From Variovorax sp. CAN15 (GTDB lineage: Bacteria; Pseudomonadota; Gammaproteobacteria; Burkholderiales; Burkholderiaceae_C), in assembly GCF_030462475.1 (NCBI RefSeq), contig NZ_JASMRZ010000005.1, positions 1 to 64,000 on the forward strand: DNA of 64,000 bases. Reading direction: 5' to 3'. The notes beneath the pieces were generated by a model that had not been told where the DNA came from, searched no databases, and saw only the letters and a list, made by a program, of their open reading frames with translations. The position numbers and the translations under genes are program-made. Positions 1 to 10,144 of the stretch are shown piece by piece (the stretch's first letter is position 1; each line of letters starts with the position of its first letter).

Positions 1-2
1 GG

Positions 3-632
3 GGCGGCGGTGTTTTCTTCTTCTACCTGAGCCAGCTGCAGGGGCCGGGCAACGTAGCCGCGCGCGCGGGCGGAGTCGGCGCGGTGCTCGCGCTCGTCAC
101 CTCGCCGCCGCTGCTGGTGGCGCTGCTGCTGCTGTTCTTCGTGGTCGTCTACGTGGCGCTGGGCGCGCAGCAAGGGCGTGCGCGTGCGATGCAGCATCTG
201 GTGGCGGCGCGCGGCGAGGCCGTGTCGCAGCGGCTGGGCGGGGCGATCGCGAGCCGCATCGAGGCCATGCCGAAGGAGCACGGCGCCTTGCATCGCGTGG
301 CCGACTGGCTGTCGGTCGATGCGCTGAGCAGGCAGCTCGCGCCGGTGCTGGGCGAAGGCAAGGCGGTGCGCGCGGTCGTGGCCTTCGTGATCGACAGGCT
401 GCCGCTGAGCGAGATGCTGGCCGAATGGCAGCGCAGCCGCGCGGAGAGCGGAAACGAACTGGTGGCGGGCGAGGGCGGTGCCCCGCCTCAGGATCCGGCG
501 CTGCGCGCGCTGCTCACGCGGCGCATCCACGAGACGCTTCAGGACATGGCCGCGGCCTCGCGCAAGCCGCTGTACATCGCGCTGGGCGCGCACGCGGCCC
601 TGCTGGGCGTGGGACTCTGGCTGGTGAACTGA
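3..632 (+). CDS. Hypothetical membrane protein, C-terminal part (5' end outside the window)
   Basis: The reading frame is open from the first bases of the window, so the true start lies upstream. GTG at 84 is probably internal, because the sequence before it is already protein-like. Visible are a strong hydrophobic segment soon after position 84 (LLVALLLLFFVVVYVAL), a polar and partly amphipathic middle of about 130 residues, and a last hydrophobic segment ending LLGVGLWLVN just before the stop. This suggests at least two membrane spans around a soluble loop. I do not recognise the family. It converges on argC, with about 30 bases between the two stop codons. Confidence 0.6.
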   Translation, partial: GGGVFFFYLSQLQGPGNVAARAGGVGAVLALVTSPPLLVALLLLFFVVVYVALGAQQGRARAMQHLVAARGEAVSQRLGGAIASRIEAMPKEHGALHRVADWLSVDALSRQLAPVLGEGKAVRAVVAFVIDRLPLSEMLAEWQRSRAESGNELVAGEGGAPPQDPALRALLTRRIHETLQDMAAASRKPLYIALGAHAALLGVGLWLVN

Positions 633-663
633 CCGGCCGGCAAGCCGGTGCGAGGCGTGGGGC

Positions 664-1587
664 TCAGAGCCCCAGCATCAGCTTCAGGTTCTGCACCGCG
701 GCGCCGCTGGCGCCCTTGCCGAGGTTGTCGAGGCGGGCGATCACCACGGCATGGCGATGGTCCTCGTTCGGGAACACGCGGATCTCGAGGTTGTTGGTGT
801 CGTTGAGCGCCAGGGCCTCGAGCTTGCCGTCTTCAGTTGGCGGCAGCACCTTCACGAACTGCTCGGGCGTGTTGCTGCGCGCGTAGTGCGCGGCCAGCGC
901 GTCCTGCAGGTCGCCGGCCTTGGGCTTGCCGGGCAGCAGGTCGAGGTGCAGCGGCAACTGCACCAGCATGCCCTGCTTGAAGTTGCCCACCGACGGGATG
1001 AACACCGGCCGGCGGGTGAGGCCGGTGTAGGCCATGATTTCGGGGATGTGCTTGTGCTTCAGGCCCAGCGCGTAGATCTCGAAGGCCGGGGCCTCGCCCT
1101 TTTCGTAGGCCTCGATCATGGTGCGGCCGCCGCCCGAGTAGCCGCTCACGGAGGGCAGCGAGATGGGGAAGTCGGCCGGCAGGATGCCCGCGTCGACCAG
1201 CGGGCGCACCATGGCGATCGCGCCGGTGGCGTAGCAGCCGGGATTGCCGACGCGCTCTGCCCTGGCGACCGCCTGCCAGTGGCCTTCGGTGAGTTCGGGG
1301 AAGCCGAACACCCAGCCGGGAGCGATGCGGTGCGCCGTGGAGGCGTCGATGATCTTGGGCTTGGCGCCGGGGAGCTGGTCGATCAGCGCGACCGATTCGC
1401 GCGCCGCGTCGTCGTGCAGGCACAGCACCACCAGGTCGACGCCGGCCATCAGTTCGCGCTTGGCGCCGGCGTCCTTTCGCAGCTCGGGGGCGATGCTCAC
1501 GAGTTCGATCTGCGGCATTGCCTGCAGACGTTCGCGAATCTGAAGGCCGGTGGTGCCGGCTTCGCCGTCGATGAAAACCTTGGCCAT
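664..1587 (-). CDS. argC: N-acetyl-gamma-glutamyl-phosphate reductase (type 2 ArgC)
   Basis: This enzyme carries out the NADPH-dependent reduction of N-acetylglutamyl phosphate to the semialdehyde in arginine synthesis, in the cytosol. The protein is 307 aa, the usual size of the shorter type 2 family (type 1 is about 340 aa). An N-terminal dinucleotide-binding fold begins [17 protein letters not shown]. The catalytic cysteine sits in GNPGCYATG at about residue 118, and a substrate-binding [10 protein letters not shown] segment follows. It is transcribed away from sucC; the roughly 200-base gap must hold both promoters. No other arg gene is nearby. The identification is confident. Confidence 0.95.
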   Translation of the reverse strand: MAKVFIDGEAGTTGLQIRERLQAMPQIELVSIAPELRKDAGAKRELMAGVDLVVLCLHDDAARESVALIDQLPGAKPKIIDASTAHRIAPGWVFGFPELTEGHWQAVARAERVGNPGCYATGAIAMVRPLVDAGILPADFPISLPSVSGYSGGGRTMIEAYEKGEAPAFEIYALGLKHKHIPEIMAYTGLTRRPVFIPSVGNFKQGMLVQLPLHLDLLPGKPKAGDLQDALAAHYARSNTPEQFVKVLPPTEDGKLEALALNDTNNLEIRVFPNEDHRHAVVIARLDNLGKGASGAAVQNLKLMLGL

Positions 1588-1793
1588 GATGGAAGTGCCC
1601 CAGGGTAACTAGTAGGAAGTACGTATTGCCCGCAACCCCACTTACAGCATTGGTGCGGCGCACCATGATACAGTCCGCGGTTGTTCGCCGCCCCCAGCCG
1701 TCAGGCTGCCGTCGCCCGCGAGCAACAGAGCATAGACCCTCTCCGCCCCGATCTCCCGATTTCTCAACTTCCTCCTTCCGAGAGACATCCCTC

Positions 1794-2960
<1,167 letters not shown>

Positions 2961-2970
2961 GGAACAAGTC

Positions 2971-3864
2971 ATGTCGATCTACATCAACAAAGACACCAAA
3001 GTCATCACGCAGGGCATCACCGGCAAGACCGGCCAGTTCCACACCGAGAAGTGCCAGGAATACGCGAACGGCAAGAACTGCTTCGTCGCTGGCGTGAACC
3101 CCAAGAAGGCCGGCGAGTCGATCTTCAACATCCCGATCTTCGGTTCCGTCAAGGAAGCCGCCCAGCAGACGGGCGCCACCGTGTCGGTGATCTACGTGCC
3201 GCCGGCAGGCGCCGCCGCCGCCATCTGGGAAGCCGTCGAGGCCGACCTCGACATGGCGATCTGCATCACCGAAGGCATTCCGGTTCGCGACATGCTCGAA
3301 GTGCGCAACAAGATGAAGGCCAAGGAAGCGGCCGGCGGCAAGAAGACGCTGCTGCTGGGCCCGAACTGCCCCGGCCTGATCACGCCCGACGAGATCAAGA
3401 TCGGCATCATGCCCGGCCACATCCACCGCAAGGGCCGCATCGGCGTGGTCTCGCGCTCGGGCACGCTGACGTACGAAGCCGTGGCTCAACTGACGGAAAT
3501 CGGCCTGGGCCAGTCGTCGGCAGTGGGTATCGGCGGCGACCCGATCAACGGCCTGAAGCACATCGATGTGATGAAGGCCTTCAACGACGATCCGGACACC
3601 GACGCGGTGATCATGATCGGCGAGATCGGCGGCCCGGACGAAGCTGACGCTGCCCGCTGGTGCAAGGACAACATGAAGAAGCCGGTCGTGGGCTTCATCG
3701 CCGGCGTCACCGCCCCTCCCGGCAAGCGCATGGGCCACGCCGGCGCGCTGATCTCCGGCGGCGCCGACACGGCCGAAGCCAAGCTGTCCATCATGGAAGA
3801 ATGCGGCTTCACCGTGACGCGCAACTTCTCGGAACTGGCCAAGCTGCTCAAGGCCAAGCTGTAA
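2971..3864 (+). CDS. sucD: Succinyl-CoA synthetase alpha subunit
   Basis: Alpha subunit of succinyl-CoA synthetase. It binds CoA and carries the phosphohistidine. The protein is 297 aa, the normal length. The CoA-binding Rossmann fold is at the N-terminus ([13 protein letters not shown]), GPNCPGLI lies near residue 130, and the phosphorylated histidine is in [10 protein letters not shown] at about residue 256. It forms a two-gene operon with sucC. Unlike E. coli, no sucAB genes lie beside it here. Confidence 0.97.
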   Translation: MSIYINKDTKVITQGITGKTGQFHTEKCQEYANGKNCFVAGVNPKKAGESIFNIPIFGSVKEAAQQTGATVSVIYVPPAGAAAAIWEAVEADLDMAICITEGIPVRDMLEVRNKMKAKEAAGGKKTLLLGPNCPGLITPDEIKIGIMPGHIHRKGRIGVVSRSGTLTYEAVAQLTEIGLGQSSAVGIGGDPINGLKHIDVMKAFNDDPDTDAVIMIGEIGGPDEADAARWCKDNMKKPVVGFIAGVTAPPGKRMGHAGALISGGADTAEAKLSIMEECGFTVTRNFSELAKLLKAKL

Positions 3865-3921
3865 GAGACGGCTCCGCGACACCGGCCGCAGAGCCGGGTC
3901 ATGAGAGGACCACGCAGAAAC

Positions 3922-3957
3922 AAAAAAGCGCCCGCATTGGATTGCGGGCGCTTTTTT
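3922..3957 (+). terminator. Rho-independent terminator after sucCD
   Basis: An inverted repeat GCGCCCGC / GCGGGCGC with an 8-base loop is preceded by an A-run and followed by six T residues, so it may work in both directions. It lies about 60 bases after the sucD stop. Confidence 0.9.
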
Positions 3958-3983
3958 CAATAAAACACAGTGGGATCAGAGAC

Positions 3984-4670
3984 ATGGAATTTCTTCAAAG
4001 CACAGATTTCTGGATAGGTCTGCTCAAGATCATCTGGATCAACATCATCCTGTCGGGCGACAACGCGGTGGTGATCGCGATGGCGGCGCGCTCGCTGCCG
4101 CCCGCCCAACAAAAGAAGGCCGTGCTCTTCGGCTCGGGCGCGGCCGTGGTGCTGCGGATCGTGCTCACGGTGGTGGCGGCCAGGCTGCTCGCGCTGCCTT
4201 ACCTGCAGATCATCGGCGGCCTGCTGCTGCTGTGGATCGGCCTGCAGCTGCTGGGCGAGGAAGACGACGGCGAGGGCGAGTCCAAGGAGTACGGCAGCAT
4301 GATGGCCGCCGTGCGCACCATCCTGCTGGCCGACCTGGTGATGAGCCTGGACAACGTGATCGCCGTCGCGGCCGCGGCACAGGGCAGCATGGTGTTGCTG
4401 ATCCTGGGCCTGGCGATCAGTATTCCCTTGGTGATTTTCGGCAGCACGCTCATGATCAAGCTCATGGAACGTTTCCCGATCATCGTGATGCTGGGCGCCG
4501 CGCTGATCGGCTGGGTCGGCGGCGAGACCATCGTGCAGGACGCCATCCTGCGCGACACGCTGGCGGCCAACCCGTGGCTGCACTATGCGGCCGCGGCTGC
4601 CGGTGCCGTGTTCGTCGTGGCCGCCGGCCGCCTCATGCAGCGGCGCGCGCACGCCGCCGCGCAACACTGA
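3984..4670 (+). CDS. TerC-family integral membrane protein
   Basis: A 228-aa membrane protein of the TerC/YjbE family, whose characterised members export metals such as Mn2+. The start at MEFLQSTDFWIGLLK follows the sucCD terminator. The family signatures INIILSGDNAVVIA (TM1) and LADLVMSLDNVIAVAAAA (middle) are both present, each with the acidic-Asn pair thought to bind metal. About seven hydrophobic segments are visible, with a short acidic loop (GEEDDGEGESKE) in the middle. A second TerC paralogue occurs at 26421-27170 under a Mn riboswitch. This copy has no such element in front of it. Substrate is not provable from sequence. Confidence 0.9.
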   Translation: MEFLQSTDFWIGLLKIIWINIILSGDNAVVIAMAARSLPPAQQKKAVLFGSGAAVVLRIVLTVVAARLLALPYLQIIGGLLLLWIGLQLLGEEDDGEGESKEYGSMMAAVRTILLADLVMSLDNVIAVAAAAQGSMVLLILGLAISIPLVIFGSTLMIKLMERFPIIVMLGAALIGWVGGETIVQDAILRDTLAANPWLHYAAAAAGAVFVVAAGRLMQRRAHAAAQH

Positions 4671-4698
4671 GCTGCAAAGAGATCGGCGCTGACAGACC

Positions 4699-5487
4699 AT
4701 GGCGAGTGTCGGCGTCTCCCTTTTCTCCTCCCGCCCCCCGCTGACCTGGGAATTCGCCTACCAGACCGACGTCGGGCGGATGCGCTCCCATAACGAAGAC
4801 GCGGTGCACGTCGATCCCGCCCTCGGCCTGGCCCTGCTGGCCGACGGCATGGGCGGCTACAAGGGCGGCGAAGTTGCAAGCGCCATGGCCGTCTCGCTCC
4901 TGCACGCCAGCTTCGGCCGCTGGTTCGCCCATGCGGGAATGCAGGCGCCGGCCCGCGTGGTCCGGCGAGCGCTGCAGGCCGCCACTGACGAGGCCAACGG
5001 CGCGATCCTGCAGGAAGGCACGACCAACCCGGAACTGCAGGGCATGGGGACAACCCTGGTGCTGGCGGCATTCCGGCCGCAGCGGGTGGTGGTCGGCCAT
5101 ATCGGCGACTCGCGCTGCTACCGCCTGCGCAACAACAAGCTGGAACTGCTCACCCGTGACCATTCCCTGCGCCAGCAGCAGCTGGATGCGGGTGCCATCA
5201 CCGCCGAAGAAGCGCTGAACTCACCCACCCGAAACCTCGTGACCCGTGCTGTCGGCGTGGAGGCCCAAGTCTTGCTGGAAATGCATGAACACAGCGCAAG
5301 ACCGGGCGATCTCTATATGCTTTGCTCCGACGGGCTCAGCGAGATGGTTTCGGATGAGCAGCTTTTCACGCTTCTAGGACACGATGTCGGGCTTCAGAAA
5401 AAAGCATCACTTTTGGTTGCAAATGCCAATGACAATGGCGGACGGGACAACATCTCGGTTGTCCTGGCAAGTGCGGGCGTTGCGTAA
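4699..5487 (+). CDS. PP2C-type serine/threonine protein phosphatase (Stp/PppA-like)
   Basis: A 262-aa metal-dependent Ser/Thr phosphatase. All PP2C motifs are intact: RSHNED near residue 30, the metal-binding LADGMGGYKGG near 50, GHIGDSRCYR near 133, CSDGLSEM near 210 and GGRDNISVV near 250. No signal peptide or membrane span is visible, so it should be cytosolic. It leads a row of FHA, adenylate cyclase and phosphodiesterase genes. PP2C plus FHA is a classic phospho-Thr signalling pair, yet no Ser/Thr kinase is in the window, so the partner kinase must be elsewhere. Confidence 0.93.
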   Translation: MASVGVSLFSSRPPLTWEFAYQTDVGRMRSHNEDAVHVDPALGLALLADGMGGYKGGEVASAMAVSLLHASFGRWFAHAGMQAPARVVRRALQAATDEANGAILQEGTTNPELQGMGTTLVLAAFRPQRVVVGHIGDSRCYRLRNNKLELLTRDHSLRQQQLDAGAITAEEALNSPTRNLVTRAVGVEAQVLLEMHEHSARPGDLYMLCSDGLSEMVSDEQLFTLLGHDVGLQKKASLLVANANDNGGRDNISVVLASAGVA

Positions 5488-5580
5488 ACGCAGCGCACAG
5501 GCGGCCAGCCGGGCCCGCGGGCAGCGGCCCTGTGGCCTGCCTGCCGTCGTCATTCATGCTTTGGATTCGGGGAGTCGGCA

Positions 5581-6234
5581 ATGCCGAAGATGATCATTTC
5601 GGTCGATGGCGTTGTCATCGGGCAGGTGGCGCTCGCCAAGGAGCGCACGACGCTGGGACGCCGCGCCTACAACGACATCGTGATCGACAATCTGGCGGTC
5701 AGCGGCGAGCACGCCGTGCTGCACATGACCGGCGGCGAAGTCGAAATTGAAGATCTCAACAGCACCAACGGCACCTACGTCAACGCGCTCGCCGTCCAGC
5801 GGCAGGCGCTCAAGGACAACGATGTCATCGAGGTCGGAGGCTGCCGCATCCATTTCCGCGCGCGCAGCAACCTCGACACCGGGGCTGTCTCGATCCGCAC
5901 CGCCCCGGCCCAATACCCGTCAGGCGCCATGCCGTTGTCTTCGGCGCCTACCGAATCCGGCGCGCTGGTCGAGCTTGGCATTCCGGTGCTGCGCGTGCTT
6001 TCCGGCGCCAACGAAGGGCAGGACGTCGGGCTCCAGAAGGTGGTCACCACCGTCGGCAAGCCCGGAGTCGCGGTGGCTGTGGTCACGCGCCGGCGCCAGG
6101 GCTACGTGGCAGCCGGCGTCGAGGGCAACGTCACGCTCAACGGCCTGCAGCTGGGGGTCGAGGCCGTCGCGCTGCAGGAGCGCGACGTGCTCGAACTGGG
6201 CGATGCCACGCGCATGCAGTTCGTGCGCATCTGA
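5581..6234 (+). CDS. FHA-domain protein, probably with a second degenerate FHA-like half
   Basis: 217 aa. Residues about 20-90 form a good forkhead-associated domain that binds phosphothreonine: TLGRRAYNDIVID, SGEHAVLH and LNSTNGTYVNA supply the conserved Gly-Arg, Ser-x-x-His and Asn-Gly. The C-terminal half repeats the beta-rich pattern (VLSGANEGQDVGL, VTLNGLQL, LELGDATRMQF) but lacks the Gly-Arg and Ser-His residues. It is therefore probably a second, non-binding FHA-like fold. A linker rich in Pro and Ala joins the halves. It lies 93 bases after the phosphatase and 51 bases before the cyclase, so one transcript is likely. Confidence 0.85.
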   Translation: MPKMIISVDGVVIGQVALAKERTTLGRRAYNDIVIDNLAVSGEHAVLHMTGGEVEIEDLNSTNGTYVNALAVQRQALKDNDVIEVGGCRIHFRARSNLDTGAVSIRTAPAQYPSGAMPLSSAPTESGALVELGIPVLRVLSGANEGQDVGLQKVVTTVGKPGVAVAVVTRRRQGYVAAGVEGNVTLNGLQLGVEAVALQERDVLELGDATRMQFVRI

Positions 6235-6285
6235 GCCGCTTTCTCGCTCGGCTCGCCGCGGTCTCGCATACCCGGACCGGGCGCC

Positions 6286-8544
6286 GTGAGAGAAGAGCTG
6301 CGGCGGCACTGGCCGCGCATCGCCATCACCCTGCTGCCGGTGCTGCTGGCACTGGCGCATGCCACCGGCGCCTGGCGGCTGACCGCGCTGGAGCGCCTTG
6401 ACCAGCTGATCTACGACATCCGCCTGCGCGCCACCATGCCGGGCACCCCCGACGCCCGGGTGGTGATCGTCGACGTGGACGACGCCAGCCTCGCGCGGCA
6501 GGGCCAGTGGCCCTGGGCACGCGACAAGATCGCCCGTCTGACCACCGAGCTGCTGACCCGGCAGCAGGCGGCCGTGCTCGGCTTCGACGTCATGTTCCTC
6601 GAGCCCGACCGCAGCTCGGGTCTCGACAGGCTGAGAGAGCTTGTGGGCGGCCCGCTGGGCAAAATACCCGGCCTGGCCGCCGAGGTCGAGCGGCTCGCGC
6701 CTTCGCTCGATCACGACGCCACGCTCGCCGCCGCGCTGAGCGGCCGGCGCGTGGCGCTGGGCTACTACTTCACGCGAACCGACGCACCCAGCGCCAAGGG
6801 GCGGCTGCCTGCGGCTCCCTTGCTGCCCGTGGGTGCCTTTCCCCCGGGGGGCACCTACGCCACGGGCTGGAACGGCTTCGGCGCCAGCCTGCCGGAGCTG
6901 GCGAAAGCCGCGCCGGCCGCGGGCTTCCTGAACACGCTGGTCGGCATCGACGGCGACGGCGTGATCCGCAGCGTGCCGCTCATCGCCCGCTATGACGGCG
7001 ACAGGGCGCAGCCGGGCTACTACGAGTCTCTGGGGCTCGCGGTCTATCGACTCGCGAACGGATCGCCACCCGTGCAGCCGGCCTTTGCCCCGGGTGGCGG
7101 CACGGCGCCGCAGCTCGAGTCGCTGAGGGTGGGGCGGCTGCGCGTCCCGGTCGACGGGACAGGAAGCTTGCAGGTGCCGTTCCGTGGCCAGGGCGGTTTG
7201 GACGGCGGATCGTTTCGCTACGTGCCGGCCGCCGACGTGCTCGAAGGGCGGCTTGCGCCGGGCGAGCTGAAAGACAAGATCGTGCTCGTCGGCGCCACCG
7301 CCCCAGGGTTGCAGGATCTGCGCGCCACGCCTGTCGAAGCCGCCTTCCCGGGCGTCGAGGTGCACGCGAACATCGTCTCCGCGCTGCTCGATGGGCGGCT
7401 GCTCAGCGTGCCCGACTACGCGCCGGGCTACGAGGTACTGCTCGCGGTCGTGACCGGGCTCCTGCTCGCCTTCGGGATGTCGCTGCTGTCCGCCCCGCGC
7501 GCCATGCTGCTGGCAGCAGGGGCGATCGCCGCGCTGATCGGCCTGAATTTCTGGCTCTACACGGGCTACAGCCTCGTGCTGCCGCTCGCATCGGCGCTGG
7601 CCATGGCGGCTCTTGCGTTCGCGCTCAACATGAGCTGGGGCTACTTCGTCGAGTCGCGCGCGCGGCGCGGGCTGGTGCGGCTCTTCGGCACCTACGTGCC
7701 GCCCCAGCTCGTCAACGAGATGATGGCGCACCCCGACCGCTACAGCATGCGCGCCGAGAGCAAGCCCATGACCGTGATGTTCTGCGACATGCGCGACTTC
7801 ACGCGCCTGTCGGAGCAGATGGCGCCGGCCGAGCTGCAGGCCTTTCTCAACACCGTCTTCAGCCGGCTCACCGATGTCGTCAGCGCCCACCGCGGCACCG
7901 TCGACAAGTACATGGGCGACTGCGTCATGGCCTTCTGGGGCGCGCCCATCGACACGCCCGAACACGCCACGCTCGCCGTGCGCGCCGCGCTCGACATGGC
8001 CGAGGCCGTGCGCGACATCAACCGCATACATCGCGCAAGCGGCCGGCCCGAGATCAGCGTGGGCATCGGCATCAACAGCGGCGTGATGAGCGTGGGCGAC
8101 ATGGGATCGGCGGCGCGACGCAGCTATACGGTGGTCGGCGATGCGGTCAACCTCGCATCGCGCCTCGAGGGCCTGAGCGGGCACTACGGCGTCGAAGTGG
8201 TCGCCAGCGGCGCGACGCGCGAACTGGCGCCGGGCTTCGTCTGGCAGGAGCTCGACAGCGTGCGGGTCAAGGGAAAAGCACAAGCCGTTTCCGTTTTTAC
8301 GCCCCTCGCCGCAGGCACGCCCGAGGCGGTGCAGCAAGCGCAGCAGCTGCTCGAACGCTGGAGCGAAGTCCTCGCCGCATATCGCCGCCAGGACTGGGCC
8401 ATGGGCCGAAACTTGCTGGCGCCCCTGCTCGCCGCGGATGCGAAAAAAGTCCTTTACCAGCTCTACGCCCAGCGTTTAGCCTCGATGGCGTTGCGACCGC
8501 AAGACCCGAACTGGGACGGCGCGACCCGGTTCGAGACCAAATGA
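6286..8544 (+). CDS. CHASE2-domain class III adenylate cyclase
   Basis: 752 aa with a GTG start. An N-terminal membrane anchor (IAITLLPVLLALAHATGAW) is followed by a periplasmic CHASE2 sensor of about 330 residues, a cluster of three membrane spans near residues 375-450, and a class III nucleotidyl cyclase domain near residues 490-690. The cyclase has both metal-binding Asp sites (FCDMRDF and YMGDCVMAF), the adenine-selecting Lys in VDKYMGD with Asp in VVGDAVNLASRLEG, and the transition-state Asn and Arg. It should therefore be an active adenylate, not guanylate, cyclase. The signal sensed by CHASE2 is unknown. The next gene encodes a cyclic-nucleotide phosphodiesterase. Confidence 0.92.
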   Translation: MREELRRHWPRIAITLLPVLLALAHATGAWRLTALERLDQLIYDIRLRATMPGTPDARVVIVDVDDASLARQGQWPWARDKIARLTTELLTRQQAAVLGFDVMFLEPDRSSGLDRLRELVGGPLGKIPGLAAEVERLAPSLDHDATLAAALSGRRVALGYYFTRTDAPSAKGRLPAAPLLPVGAFPPGGTYATGWNGFGASLPELAKAAPAAGFLNTLVGIDGDGVIRSVPLIARYDGDRAQPGYYESLGLAVYRLANGSPPVQPAFAPGGGTAPQLESLRVGRLRVPVDGTGSLQVPFRGQGGLDGGSFRYVPAADVLEGRLAPGELKDKIVLVGATAPGLQDLRATPVEAAFPGVEVHANIVSALLDGRLLSVPDYAPGYEVLLAVVTGLLLAFGMSLLSAPRAMLLAAGAIAALIGLNFWLYTGYSLVLPLASALAMAALAFALNMSWGYFVESRARRGLVRLFGTYVPPQLVNEMMAHPDRYSMRAESKPMTVMFCDMRDFTRLSEQMAPAELQAFLNTVFSRLTDVVSAHRGTVDKYMGDCVMAFWGAPIDTPEHATLAVRAALDMAEAVRDINRIHRASGRPEISVGIGINSGVMSVGDMGSAARRSYTVVGDAVNLASRLEGLSGHYGVEVVASGATRELAPGFVWQELDSVRVKGKAQAVSVFTPLAAGTPEAVQQAQQLLERWSEVLAAYRRQDWAMGRNLLAPLLAADAKKVLYQLYAQRLASMALRPQDPNWDGATRFETK

Positions 8545-8573
8545 CGACAGACACATAAAAGGGGTCTTTCACA

Positions 8574-9377
8574 ATGCAGGTTCGTGTGCTGGGTTGCTCG
8601 GGCGCCATCGCCAAAGACTGCCGCACCACCTCGTTCCTGGTCGACACGGACCTGCTCGTCGATGCGGGCACCGGTGTCGGGGACCTCACGCTCGACGAGA
8701 TGGTCCGCATCGACGACGTCGTGCTCACGCACAGCCACCTCGACCACATCGCGGCGCTCCCCCTGATGCTCGACGCCATCTGCAGCCGCCGCACGCAGCC
8801 GCTGCGCGTGCATGCGCTGAGGGACACCATCGACGCGCTGCGCGTGCATGTGTTCAACAACGTCATCTGGCCCGACTTCGAAAGCATTCCCAGCCCCGAA
8901 TCGCCCTTCGTGAGCTTTCACGACATTGCGGTGGGGCAGCAACTGCCGCTGGGCAGCCGCGAGCCCAAGGTGGTGGAGGTGCTGCCCGCGGTCCATACCG
9001 TGCCGGCCTGCGGCTTCGCCGTGCGGCGGGCGGAAGGCGGCGCCCACTGGGTTTTCAGCGGAGACACCGAGCGCAACGCCTTCTTCTGGGAACGCGTGAA
9101 CGAACTCGACGTGGCGATGCTGGTCATCGAAACCGCGTTCAGCAGCCGCGAACAGGCCCTCGCCGAGCGCAGCCTGCACCTGTCGCCCGCAGTCCTGGCC
9201 GACGAACTGACGCACATCGGGCCGGGCAAGCAGTACCCGATCTACATCACCCACACCAAGCCCGCCGAAACCGACGAGATCATGAGTCAGATCGAAGCGC
9301 TGGTGGACGATCAGGTGGCTGGGCTGGCGCAGCGGGATATCCGCTGGCTGAAGGCGGATGGCGTCCTGACTCTCTGA
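8574..9377 (+). CDS. Class II 3',5'-cyclic-nucleotide phosphodiesterase (metallo-beta-lactamase fold)
   Basis: 267 aa, with a metallo-beta-lactamase-like hydrolase fold. The signature THSHLDHIAALP near residue 60 fits the class II cyclic nucleotide phosphodiesterase motif HxHLDH. Further His/Asp ligands appear in VHTVPACGF and FSGDTERN, and a late HTKP near residue 240. It starts 29 bases after the cyclase stop, so one operon makes and destroys the same messenger. No signal peptide is visible, so action on cytosolic cAMP is likely. Generic MBL hydrolase is the fallback call. Confidence 0.85.
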   Translation: MQVRVLGCSGAIAKDCRTTSFLVDTDLLVDAGTGVGDLTLDEMVRIDDVVLTHSHLDHIAALPLMLDAICSRRTQPLRVHALRDTIDALRVHVFNNVIWPDFESIPSPESPFVSFHDIAVGQQLPLGSREPKVVEVLPAVHTVPACGFAVRRAEGGAHWVFSGDTERNAFFWERVNELDVAMLVIETAFSSREQALAERSLHLSPAVLADELTHIGPGKQYPIYITHTKPAETDEIMSQIEALVDDQVAGLAQRDIRWLKADGVLTL

Positions 9378-9397
9378 CGGTTGGTGACGCTTTGGCA

Positions 9398-9480
9398 TGA
9401 CAAATTTGTCACCAAGTGTCGCATCTTGGGGCAAGTTGTGTCACACCGTGTAACTCCAACGTGGTCAGAGGTGACACGTC
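9398..9480 (+). promoter_or_regulatory. Candidate PilR-type upstream activator region of pilin gene 1
   Basis: A perfect 14-bp palindrome (TGACAAATTTGTCA, 9398-9411) is followed by several GTGTC or GACAC half sites, including TTGTGTCAC near 9436-9444. In Pseudomonas, PilR binds clustered (C/G)TGTC motifs upstream of the sigma-54 pilA promoter. A near copy of part of this region lies upstream of the second pilin gene (22220-22238). Assignment to PilR is inference, as pilSR are not in the window. Confidence 0.45.
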
Positions 9481-9507
9481 CGGTACGGGAAGGGGGTCTC
9501 AGGCGGG

Positions 9508-9523
9508 TGGCACAGATGCTGCG
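9508..9523 (+). promoter_or_regulatory. Sigma-54 (-24/-12) promoter of pilin gene 1
   Basis: TGGCAC, five bases, then CTGCG gives the invariant GG-N10-GC spacing of RpoN promoters. It lies about 63 bases upstream of the pilin start, right for a short leader. RpoN control of pilA is established in Pseudomonas. Confidence 0.6.
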
Positions 9524-9585
9524 AAAGGTACCTCGCTCCGGGCAGGTTCCCGGGCGTAACAACCAACCTACCTGGAGTTAGTTCA

Positions 9586-10095
9586 ATGAACCGTCGCACT
9601 ATCGCTCGCCGCGCGCAAGCCGGCTTCACCTTGATAGAACTGATGATCGTTGTCGCGATCATCGGCATCTTGGCCGCTATCGCGATTCCGCAGTACCAAA
9701 CCTACATCGCCAAGTCTCAAGTGGCCCGCGCCATGGGAGAAACCGGCGCACTGAAGACAGCTTACGAGGACTGCCTGAACAATGGAAAGACAGCCATTGG
9801 CGCCTGCGACCTCGGCGCCACTAGCTCGGGCATCTTGAGCCTGTCGGCACCCCTGACTTCTACCGCTGGCACCGCTCTCGCTGCGTCCACGAATACCGCC
9901 GCTCTGACCACCGACGGCACCATTGCTGCTTCCTTCGCAGGCCAAGCGGCCGCAATTCTGAAAGCGACGCCTTTCACGATCACCTGGACCCGTACTGATG
10001 CAGGCAGCTGGACCTGCGGTACGACGGCAGACGCAAAGTATGCGCCGGCAGGTTGCCCGAACACCCCCGCTGCAGGCGGCGGCGGCGGAGGCTAA
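9586..10095 (+). CDS. pilA: Type IV pilin (PilA-like), pilin gene 1
   Basis: 169-aa type IVa prepilin. The leader of 13 residues ends in Gly before [25 protein letters not shown], with Glu at mature position 5; PilD-type peptidase would cut there. Four Cys residues follow (CLNNG, GACDLG, WTCGT, PAGCP), and the last pair is spaced like the C-terminal disulfide loop of pilins. The protein ends in an unusual poly-Gly tail (AAGGGGGG). A sigma-54 promoter lies upstream and a UUCG-loop terminator directly after. It stands alone, apart from the minor pilin operon. Whether it or the second pilin at 22479 is the main subunit cannot be told here. Confidence 0.93.
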   Translation: MNRRTIARRAQAGFTLIELMIVVAIIGILAAIAIPQYQTYIAKSQVARAMGETGALKTAYEDCLNNGKTAIGACDLGATSSGILSLSAPLTSTAGTALAASTNTAALTTDGTIAASFAGQAAAILKATPFTITWTRTDAGSWTCGTTADAKYAPAGCPNTPAAGGGGGG

Positions 10096-10115
10096 TTGAT
10101 TGGGGTTTGATATTG

Positions 10116-10142
10116 AAAAGCGGTCTTCGGACCGCTTTTTTT
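10116..10142 (+). terminator. Rho-independent terminator after pilin gene 1
   Basis: GCGGTC-TTCG-GACCGC followed by seven T residues, with a stable UUCG tetraloop. It ends two bases before the next start codon at 10145. Confidence 0.92.
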
Positions 10143-10144
10143 AT

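Noticed and set aside
5920-8337. 805-codon minus-strand frame opposite the FHA and cyclase genes
   Set aside because: The plus strand encodes complete FHA and cyclase motifs; the antisense product is low in hydrophobic residues and motif-free.
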